A program made the position numbers and the translations under genes. The notes beneath the pieces were generated by a model. It worked only from the letters and a program-made list of their open reading frames with translations. It was not told the origin of the DNA and did not search any database. A stretch of DNA of 64,000 nucleotides, from positions 138,007-202,006 of the forward strand of contig CAUASB010000002.1 of NCBI GenBank assembly GCA_958431815.1, given 5' to 3'. The stretch comes from an uncultured Eggerthella sp. Its GTDB lineage: Bacteria; Actinomycetota; Coriobacteriia; Coriobacteriales; Eggerthellaceae. Shown here piece after piece: positions 38,915 through 45,889 of the stretch. Position 1 is the stretch's first letter. The number at the start of each line of letters is the position of its first letter.

Positions 38915-38996
38915 TATGGGCAATCCTTTCTTAAAGGCGCTCGAAATCAATCAGGTGCTAGTATAGGTGACGCTGGAAGGAGCATACGACGAACCT

Positions 38997-40694
38997 ATGA
39001 AATTACTACTTCACGCCTGCTGCGGGCCCTGTTCCTTGGAACCGGTGCGAATACTCGCTGAAGCAGGTCACGACATAACCATCGCCTACCTCAATTCCAA
39101 CATTGCGGCCGCATCCGAATACGAGCACCGCCTGCAAACGCTGCTTACCTGGGCGCAAAGCCAGAACATTCCGGTGATCGAAGGCCCTTACGAGCCGCAC
39201 GCCTGGCAAGAAGCTGTGCGCCGCGCGTGGGACGGCACGCAGGAAAACCGGCACGACCGCTGCCGTGCCTGCTACCGCATCAGGCTTGAAGAGCTTGCCC
39301 GCTATGCCCACGAGCACGGGTTCGAGGGAATCGGCACCACCCTTACCGTAAGCCCTTACCAATATATAGACACTATCGCCGAAGAGTTGGAACGCGCCGC
39401 TGCGCCTTACGAAGGGCTTGTGCCCGTGTTCCAGGATTTCCGCGAGTTCTACCCTCAAGCAACCATTCGCAGCCGCGAACTTGGCATGTACCGCCAAAAC
39501 TACTGCGGCTGCGCCTATTCCGATGCCGAGGCTGCCGCCGAACGCGCCGAGCGCAAGGCCGCGCGAAAGGCCGCCAAGGCGAAAGAGAAACGAGAAAAAC
39601 TGATGAACATGCGCACCGACGATTTCGACTACGACTTGCCCGAAGAGCTCATCGCCCAAGAGCCGGCAGCTGAACGCGATGGCTGCCGCATGCTGGTGAT
39701 GAAGCGCAACAACGGCGCCTTGCACGATGAGATCTTCCGCGACATTATCAACCACCTGAACCCAGGCGATCTGATCGTCGCAAACGAGACGCGCGTTATG
39801 CCCGCCCGCCTCTTGGGCACCAAGCGCAACACCGGCGGCCAGGCCGAGGTGTTCTTGCTGCGCGAGCGCTTCGACGTTGAGCCCAAGCGCGACTCCTCTG
39901 CCATTTGGGAGGTGTTGGTACGCCCCGGCAAGCGCCTGAAACCCGGTACCGGCGCCCTAGTCGACTTCACCGACAAAGAAGGCACCGTGGTGCTTTCCGC
40001 CGAAATCATCGACTGGGTGGAAAACGCCGAAAAGGGCGAACGCCTGGCGCGCCTTACCACGCCCCTGCCCTCGCTTGACGAAGCGCTGCACCGTGCAGGC
40101 CACACGCCCCTGCCGCCCTACATCAAGAACTACGCCGGCGATGAAGAGCTGTACCAAACGGTGTTCTCCCGCGAAGAGCGCAGCGCCGCTGCGCCCACGG
40201 CGGGCTTGCACTTCACACCCGAGTTGATCGAGCGCATCAAGGCTAAGGGCGTCGATTGGGAAACGGTCCATTTGGAAGTGGGCCTCGACACATTCCGCAT
40301 TGTTGACGAGGAATTCCCGAAAGACCACCAGATTCACACCGAGCGCTATACCGTGCCCGAGAAAACGGTAGAGGCCATCAAACGCACCAAGGCAAACGGC
40401 GGGCGTGTTATCGCCGTGGGCACTACCAGCGTACGCAGCCTGGAATCGGCTTGGGACGCTGAAGCGGGCGAGGTGTTGCCGCGTAATCGCGAGGCAACCA
40501 GCCTGTTCATCTTGCCAGGGTACGAGTTCCACGTGGTAGATGCACTGATCACCAACTTCCATGTGCCGCGCTCCACCCTGATGATGCTGGTAAGCGCGTT
40601 CTCGAACCGCGACAACATCATGAAGGCCTACCGCCACGCCATCAAGCACAAGTACCGCATGCTTTCCTTTGGCGATGCGATGTTCATCGAGTAG
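38997..40694 (+). CDS. QueH-QueA fusion: epoxyqueuosine reductase plus tRNA ribosyltransferase-isomerase
   Basis: The product has 565 residues. Residues 1-180 are QueH (DUF208): LLLHACCGPCSLEPV with its paired Cys, RCRACYRIRLEELA and NYCGCAYSD complete the cluster ligands. A Lys/Arg/Ala-rich helical linker of about 30 residues (ERAERKAARKAAKAKEKREK) leads to a complete QueA (about residue 205 on): DYDLPEELIAQEPAAERDG, NETRVMPARLLGTK, APTAGLHFTPELIE and the ending SALYGYRMLSFGDAM-like KYRMLSFGDAMFIE. QueA adds the epoxycyclopentane from SAM, and QueH then reduces it to queuosine, so the fusion joins consecutive steps. There is no stop or frameshift between the parts. ATG 38997 is the natural QueH start; GGAAGGAG lies 14 bases upstream. 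A GTG ten codons earlier is an alternative. Confidence 0.95.
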   Translation: MKLLLHACCGPCSLEPVRILAEAGHDITIAYLNSNIAAASEYEHRLQTLLTWAQSQNIPVIEGPYEPHAWQEAVRRAWDGTQENRHDRCRACYRIRLEELARYAHEHGFEGIGTTLTVSPYQYIDTIAEELERAAAPYEGLVPVFQDFREFYPQATIRSRELGMYRQNYCGCAYSDAEAAAERAERKAARKAAKAKEKREKLMNMRTDDFDYDLPEELIAQEPAAERDGCRMLVMKRNNGALHDEIFRDIINHLNPGDLIVANETRVMPARLLGTKRNTGGQAEVFLLRERFDVEPKRDSSAIWEVLVRPGKRLKPGTGALVDFTDKEGTVVLSAEIIDWVENAEKGERLARLTTPLPSLDEALHRAGHTPLPPYIKNYAGDEELYQTVFSREERSAAAPTAGLHFTPELIERIKAKGVDWETVHLEVGLDTFRIVDEEFPKDHQIHTERYTVPEKTVEAIKRTKANGGRVIAVGTTSVRSLESAWDAEAGEVLPRNREATSLFILPGYEFHVVDALITNFHVPRSTLMMLVSAFSNRDNIMKAYRHAIKHKYRMLSFGDAMFIE

Positions 40695-40733
40695 TTCCGT
40701 CATCCTACAAACGACAGAACCGGCCAACGTTGC

Positions 40734-40832
40734 GTGGAGCCCCAACGGCACGGCTGGCGCTCCAAGGTTCGCTCACGTGCACCCGCACGCTACGCTTGCC
40801 TCTCCCGCCATCTGCACTTGTTGGGGCTCCAC
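40734..40832. repeat. Long inverted repeat (13-bp arms) between queH-queA and the NYN gene
   Basis: GTGGAGCCCCAAC (40734-40746) is perfectly complementary to GTTGGGGCTCCAC (40820-40832), with 73 bases between. This can form a long GC-rich stem-loop. No T run follows, so it is not a standard terminator; a structured leader, small RNA or mobile-repeat remnant are possible. Confidence 0.6.
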
Positions 40833-40898
40833 TCGCTGACTTACTACGCCAACCTGGGACTTGTCCCTTTACTGAACGGACTCTACATGGAAAGTGAA

Positions 40899-41825
40899 AT
40901 GAAAATCGCCGTCTTGATCGACGCCGAGAACATCTCCAGCAAATATGCCAGCATCATCCTTCAGGAAGCTTCCAGCTTGGGCAACCTGATTTACAAGCGC
41001 ATCTACGGCAATTGGACCACCACAGCGCTTAACTCGTGGAAAAAGGAGCTGCTCGACAACGCCATTCAACCTATTCAGCAGTACAGCAACACGGTGGGCA
41101 AGAATTCCTCCGACTCGGCGTTGATCATCGATGCCATGGACCTTCTGTACCAAAAACACCTCGATGCCTTCTGCATCGTTTCCTCCGACAGCGATTTCAC
41201 TCGTCTGGCTTCGCGTCTGCGCGAATCGGAGATGTTCGTGCTGGGCATGGGCGAGCAGAAAACGCCCCGCGCCTTCATCAGCGCCTGCAACAAGTTCGTC
41301 TACCTCGACCTGCTGCATAAGGCCAATGCCGATGCCGCCAACGGGAAAAAGGCAAAGGGGCGCAGCAAGAAAAAACCCGCAGATCAGTCCAACAGCACCA
41401 AGGCGCTGTCCGCTGACACCACCGCAACCAAGGCAAACAGCAAGCGTGCTGTTCCCACGCACGTTAGCGAAGAGAAACTGCATCAGCGCCCCGCCCACAT
41501 CGAGCAAAAGCACAACGCCAAGCAAGAGCATGATGCCCATGAGCCCGAAGCAGCCGATGACGACTTCAACGGGTTGGACATCATCACCGTTGAAAACGCC
41601 CTCCGCGAAATCGCTGAAGAGTTCAGTGGAGACGACGGCTGGATGCTCTCATCGAGCCTGGGCGCACGCCTGGCACGCCGCCTGCCCGATTTCGACACCC
41701 GCAACTTCGGCTTCAAGAAGTTCGTTCCCTTCATCGAATCGCTCGGCTTCTTCGAAAGCAAAAGCGTGAAGGAATCGGAGAACTCCGGCGTGAAAACCAT
41801 CTATTTCCGCCTTATCGAAGAGTAG
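40899..41825 (+). CDS. NYN-domain protein with C-terminal OST-HTH/LOTUS domain
   Basis: The product has 308 residues. The NYN (PIN-like) nuclease domain spans about 1-140: KIAVLIDAENISSKYASII, ALIIDAMDLLYQKHLDAFCI and VSSDSDFTRLASRLRESEMF, keeping the conserved Asp residues. A charged linker follows (about 145-235), then a LOTUS-type winged helix (DIITVENALREIAEEFSG, FKKFVPFIESLGFFE) that in other proteins binds RNA. A cytoplasmic RNase or RNA-binding role is inferred. ATG 40899 follows GGAAAG; ATG 40887 is also possible. Confidence 0.88.
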   Translation: MKIAVLIDAENISSKYASIILQEASSLGNLIYKRIYGNWTTTALNSWKKELLDNAIQPIQQYSNTVGKNSSDSALIIDAMDLLYQKHLDAFCIVSSDSDFTRLASRLRESEMFVLGMGEQKTPRAFISACNKFVYLDLLHKANADAANGKKAKGRSKKKPADQSNSTKALSADTTATKANSKRAVPTHVSEEKLHQRPAHIEQKHNAKQEHDAHEPEAADDDFNGLDIITVENALREIAEEFSGDDGWMLSSSLGARLARRLPDFDTRNFGFKKFVPFIESLGFFESKSVKESENSGVKTIYFRLIEE

Positions 41826-41828
41826 GCG

Positions 41829-43526
41829 CTACCGAACCGCTTCATCGGCAGCACGCACTGCCTGCTCAAGAGCCGAAACAGCAGGATCGATCGCCTCGAG
41901 CTCGATACCCCCGTAGCTCACCAAGAAGCGCCGCAGCGGACCCTGTTCTGCTGCGGCGCTTCCGTAGTAGAACGAGGAAAGCGGGACAATGTGCACGCCC
42001 GCCTCTTCCGCAGCATCAACGAGTCGCGTCTCCCAACGCAGGGGGGCATCCCCTTCCCTAGCCGCCGCAGGTACTGCTTCAGCATCATCGAAACGGTACC
42101 TGCGTGCTGGGCCAGATGCCCGTCGAGGCATGTCCGAACCGCCGAGCTCATTTGCCCTGCCCGTATCTATCCCCAACAGGAAATGGATGCCCGCGTCCTG
42201 TTCTTCAATGCATATCCGCTCTGCAAACGCACTTTGCTGCAGTGCCGCAATAAGCTCATCGCGCACCGTGCGGTAATGGGTGCGCAAACGGTTCACATGG
42301 CGCTCGTAATCGCCGCTTTCTATGAAGCGAGCCAGGGCAAGCTGATCGATAGCGCTTACCGTGCAAGAATAAAATCCCAGTTCACGCTTGAATTGCTCCG
42401 CAAGCAAAGGCGGCAGCACCATATAGCCGACACGAAATGCCGGACCAAGGCTTTTCGTGAACGTATTGGTGTAAATCACCTTCCCGGAAGCATCGATGCT
42501 GCGAAGCGCAGGAATCGGCCGCCCTGTTAAACGGAATTCGCAGTCGTAATCGTCCTCTATCACGTAGCGGTCCCCCACAGCAGAAGCCCACCCCAAAAGC
42601 TCATAGCGCCTGCTGATAGAGGTTACGATGCCGGTCGGGAACTGATGCGAGGGCATCAGATGCAGGACATCGACTTTCGACGCGTTGACCGACGCCATAC
42701 TGACGCCCTGCGCATCGAGCGGAATATGCGAAAGGGGAACATCGTTCGCCTCGTAAATGCGCGTGAGGCGCACATACCCCGGGTCTTCGACACCGTAGCG
42801 AAGCGTTCGGCCCAAAAGCTGCACCAGCAAGTTGTACAGAACCTGCGAGCCAGCTCCCACCACAATGCACTCAGGGTCAACCTCCATGCCGCGAAACCCT
42901 CTCAAATGGGCGGCAATGGCCTCGCGCAGGCGCCGTGTTCCAGCGAACCCCGTTTCCCCCACCAAAGCATGCTCCGACTCGCGCGTCAGCGCATCACGCA
43001 CTGACTTCGCCCAAGCGGAATAGGGGAACAAGCCCAGCGGAACCGAAGCGCCCGTGAAGTCGGCGACGGAAACCGAAGGGGCTTCGACTTCGCCCCGTGC
43101 ACGCGACAGTGCTCCTCCTGCGCTTGCGGAGGTGTCATCATGCTGCCCGGCCAAAGCAAGCGATGCATATGCCTGGGCAAGACCCTCTTCGGGTACCAAC
43201 TCCCCGGCATCACTCGTTTCAGCGGGCGGTGGGACCGTGTTTCGCTTTCGACGTACCGGATGGTCGGGGGCAATCCCCTCCGTCCTTAAATCGCAGGCAT
43301 AGTAGCCGCGTCGTGGTTCCGCACGAAGGTACCCTTCCGCAACCAACTGAGAGTAAGCGCCTTCAACGGTTATCAAACTCACACCCAAATGACGCGCAAA
43401 GCTTCGCTTCGAAGGGAGCTTTTCACCAGGCGCGATGGCCCCGCTTTCGATATCGGCGCGTATGCACTGGTAAAGATACTCGTAGAGGCTTGTTTCCCCG
43501 CGGTTCGCAAACGAATAGGTGAGCAT
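41829..43526 (-). CDS. MocR-type (GntR/aminotransferase) regulator, probable PdxR
   Basis: The product has 565 residues. The N-terminal GntR winged helix (KLPSKRSFARHLGVSLITVE) is joined by a 100-residue linker to an aminotransferase-like domain with VIYTNTFTKSLGPAFRVGYM, whose Lys should hold PLP. Such regulators sense PLP and activate pdxST. This one is divergent from pdxS, which fits. The effector domain has an unusual extra stretch near residue 480 (Arg/Ala/Asp-rich). ATG 43526 has GGGGAG four bases upstream; an earlier start is not supported. Confidence 0.88.
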   Translation of the reverse strand: MLTYSFANRGETSLYEYLYQCIRADIESGAIAPGEKLPSKRSFARHLGVSLITVEGAYSQLVAEGYLRAEPRRGYYACDLRTEGIAPDHPVRRKRNTVPPPAETSDAGELVPEEGLAQAYASLALAGQHDDTSASAGGALSRARGEVEAPSVSVADFTGASVPLGLFPYSAWAKSVRDALTRESEHALVGETGFAGTRRLREAIAAHLRGFRGMEVDPECIVVGAGSQVLYNLLVQLLGRTLRYGVEDPGYVRLTRIYEANDVPLSHIPLDAQGVSMASVNASKVDVLHLMPSHQFPTGIVTSISRRYELLGWASAVGDRYVIEDDYDCEFRLTGRPIPALRSIDASGKVIYTNTFTKSLGPAFRVGYMVLPPLLAEQFKRELGFYSCTVSAIDQLALARFIESGDYERHVNRLRTHYRTVRDELIAALQQSAFAERICIEEQDAGIHFLLGIDTGRANELGGSDMPRRASGPARRYRFDDAEAVPAAAREGDAPLRWETRLVDAAEEAGVHIVPLSSFYYGSAAAEQGPLRRFLVSYGGIELEAIDPAVSALEQAVRAADEAVR

Positions 43527-43576
43527 CGCGCTCCCCTTCCTCTTCTCATTCTTCAAACATCTGGTCTTATGCAATC

Positions 43577-43619
43577 TGGATATATACTGGTTATATCATT
43601 ATTACCATTATTGGTTATA
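43577..43619. promoter_or_regulatory. Candidate PdxR operator: three TGG(A/T)TATA direct repeats
   Basis: TGGATATA (43577-43584), TGGTTATA (43588-43595) and TGGTTATA (43612-43619) lie in the 192-bp gap between the regulator and pdxS, offset by 11 and 24 bases. MocR regulators commonly bind direct repeats in such divergent regions. This is an inference from position and repetition. Confidence 0.5.
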
Positions 43620-43718
43620 CAAACAATGCCACAAGGCTTTTACTGTGTATCCATTAACCAAGTGCATAAGCGCAACGAAAAGGCGCCCTCCCGGCGCCCC
43701 ATAACCAAGGAGTTCACA

Positions 43719-44609
43719 ATGGCAGAAGCAAACACCCCTGAAGAGCAGGTAAAGCTCAACCGTCAACTGGCACAGATGCTCAAGGGCGGCGTGATCATGG
43801 ACGTAACCACGCCAGAGCAGGCACGCATCGCCGAGGAAACTGGCGCCTGCGCCGTTATGGCACTCGAGCGCATTCCTGCCGACATCCGCGCTGCTGGCGG
43901 CGTTTCCCGCATGAGCGACCCCAAGATGATCAAGGGCATTCAGGAGGCAGTATCCATTCCCGTTATGGCAAAGTGCCGCATCGGCCACTTCGTTGAGGCC
44001 CAGATCCTCGAGGCTATCGAAATCGACTACATCGACGAATCCGAGGTTCTTTCCCCCGCTGACGACACCTACCACATCGACAAGACCAAGTTCTCCGTAC
44101 CCTTCGTTTGCGGCGCACGCGACCTGGGCGAAGCACTCCGCCGCATCGCTGAAGGCGCAACCATGATCCGCACCAAGGGCGAGCCCGGCACCGGCGACGT
44201 TATCCAAGCAGTACGCCACATGCGCAAGATGAACAACCAGATCCGCCATGTGGTTTCCCTGCGCGAAGACGAGCTGTTCGAAGAGGCAAAGCAGCTGGCC
44301 GTTCCCGTTGAGCTGGTTAAGTACGTTCACGACAACGGCAAGCTCCCCGTCGTGAACTTCGCAGCCGGCGGCGTGGCAACTCCTGCCGATGCCGCACTGA
44401 TGATGCAGCTTGGCGCTGAAGGCGTGTTCGTAGGCTCCGGCATCTTCAAGTCGGGCAACCCCGCTAAGCGCGCCCAAGCAATCGTGAAGGCCGTTACCAA
44501 CTACACCGATGCAAAGCTCATCGCAGAGCTTTCCGAAGACTTGGGCGAGGCAATGGTTGGCATCAACGCCGATGAAATCGAGCTCATCATGGAAGAGCGC
44601 GGTCGCTAA
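43719..44609 (+). CDS. pdxS: Pyridoxal 5'-phosphate synthase, PdxS subunit
   Basis: The product has 296 residues, the family length. It builds PLP from ribulose 5-phosphate, glyceraldehyde 3-phosphate and ammonia. KGGVIMDVTTPEQARIAEET has the ribulose-binding Asp and Lys region, VMAKCRIGHFVEAQILEA the second active-site Lys, and MIRTKGEPGTGDV the phosphate loop. Start ATG 43719 has AAGGAG six bases upstream; the frame is open further but the family begins here. Confidence 0.98.
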   Translation: MAEANTPEEQVKLNRQLAQMLKGGVIMDVTTPEQARIAEETGACAVMALERIPADIRAAGGVSRMSDPKMIKGIQEAVSIPVMAKCRIGHFVEAQILEAIEIDYIDESEVLSPADDTYHIDKTKFSVPFVCGARDLGEALRRIAEGATMIRTKGEPGTGDVIQAVRHMRKMNNQIRHVVSLREDELFEEAKQLAVPVELVKYVHDNGKLPVVNFAAGGVATPADAALMMQLGAEGVFVGSGIFKSGNPAKRAQAIVKAVTNYTDAKLIAELSEDLGEAMVGINADEIELIMEERGR

Positions 44610-45211
44610 TGACGGTTGCTATTCTGGCCCTTCAGGGAGCCTTCATCGAGCACAAGAAGAAGCTTGAAGCGCTGGGAGCGGAATGCTTCGAAATTCGTCA
44701 GGCATCCGACCTGGAGCGTCCGTTCGACAGGCTGGTTCTGCCTGGCGGCGAAAGCACCACGCAGGCGAAGCTCCTTCGCGAATTGGGGCTGCTTGAACCG
44801 CTGCGCAAGCGTATCGAGGAAGGCATGCCGGTGCTGGCAACATGCGCCGGCCTTATCCTGCTAGCCGAAACGGTAGATGGCACGGGGGACTTGAACAACC
44901 TCGACCCTGCTGCCGCAGAAAAACGCCTGCAGGTTAAAGGCTTCGGCACGTTGCCTATCACGGTACGTCGCAATGCCTACGGTCGTCAGCTGGGCAGTTT
45001 TCATGCCTTCGGCACATTCGGCAAACTCGAGAACGTGCCCATGACGTTCATTCGCGCCCCCTTCATCACCGAGGTACGTGATGGATGCAAGGTGCTGGCA
45101 ACGTGCGAAGGCAACATCGTAGCCGTGCAGTACGGCAAGCAGCTGGGCATGGCATTCCATCCTGAGCTTGACGACGACAATCGCATCCACGAGCTGTTCC
45201 TTTCCCTGTAA
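44609..45211 (+). CDS. pdxT: Pyridoxal 5'-phosphate synthase, PdxT glutaminase subunit
   Basis: The product has 200 residues. It frees ammonia from glutamine and channels it to PdxS. VLPGGESTTQAKLLRE, VLATCAGLILLAE with the nucleophile Cys, and GMAFHPELDDD with the catalytic His and Glu are present. The start overlaps the pdxS stop (TAATG). Confidence 0.98.
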   Translation: MTVAILALQGAFIEHKKKLEALGAECFEIRQASDLERPFDRLVLPGGESTTQAKLLRELGLLEPLRKRIEEGMPVLATCAGLILLAETVDGTGDLNNLDPAAAEKRLQVKGFGTLPITVRRNAYGRQLGSFHAFGTFGKLENVPMTFIRAPFITEVRDGCKVLATCEGNIVAVQYGKQLGMAFHPELDDDNRIHELFLSL

Positions 45212-45255
45212 GGAACAGCCTCCTGCATAAAGCCGCAAGGCCCCGCTAAAACAGC

Positions 45256-45293
45256 AAAGCCTCCCTTTTCTGTTGTCGGAAAAGGGAGGCTTT
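45256..45293 (+). terminator. Terminator of pdxST
   Basis: AAAGCCTCCCTTTTC and GAAAAGGGAGGCTTT are perfect 15-base arms around eight bases, followed by CTTATGT; a strong hairpin with a modest T tail. Confidence 0.88.
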
Positions 45294-45506
45294 CTTATGT
45301 GCCCAGATGTCGAACGAGACGCAGCACCGTACAAAGTAAGAGGCCAAACAGGGTTTTGTCCTCAGCTCATAACATGTGCCAGAGCATTCAGAACAGGCAG
45401 CCCCGTCTTACTCTTGCCCCATAGGACAAGCATCCTCCTCACATGACCACCCTCGTATCTTGCGTGCCAAATAGCCAATCCCGCGCGCCTACGGTGCAAT
45501 AAAAAA
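45294..45506. other. Intergenic stretch between the converging pdxST and feo operons
   Basis: No coding frame with a start signal is visible, and no repeat or RNA structure stands out. Confidence 0.5.
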
Positions 45507-45539
45507 GCGGTGCAGCCATCAAACCGACGACCGCACCGC
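45507..45539 (-). terminator. Terminator of the feo operon
   Basis: GCGGTGC and GCACCGC form seven pairs around a 19-base loop; six T follow on the minus strand, 22 bases after the last feo-operon gene. Confidence 0.8.
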
Positions 45540-45561
45540 CCATCGAAGCAGAATCGAAATG

Positions 45562-45780
45562 CTACGAATGCTTTTCCTTGTCAGCATTCTTCATAGCCCT
45601 GTCGATGTCTTTCACCATATCTTCTGCGCAAGGGCATTTGTCAGGGTTATGGGCACTGCAGCCTCCGCACTCATCGCACGAAATGTGCTTGCCTTGCTTG
45701 TGCGCACGTACCCAACTGGCAATAATCGCGCCAACGATTACCACCAATACGGCTAACACCGCAAACGTGCCAAGATTCAT
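45562..45780 (-). CDS. FeoB-associated Cys-rich membrane protein
   Basis: The product has 72 residues. One N-terminal membrane segment (FAVLAVLVVIVGAIIASWV) is followed by a Cys cluster CDECGGCSAHNPDKCPC. Such small proteins occur directly after feoB in many Gram-positive anaerobes and may bind iron at the membrane. It lies 109 bases after feoB on the same strand and before the terminator. Confidence 0.85.
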   Translation of the reverse strand: MNLGTFAVLAVLVVIVGAIIASWVRAHKQGKHISCDECGGCSAHNPDKCPCAEDMVKDIDRAMKNADKEKHS

Positions 45781-45889
45781 CGAAGCCCACCTCTTTTCCT
45801 TAGGCTCCCCTTAGGAAGCCGCAATGAAAGTCGCAGGCCTGCGAACGTATCGACAAGCCTGCGACAAAACGCTTTAACGCATCCGCCCT

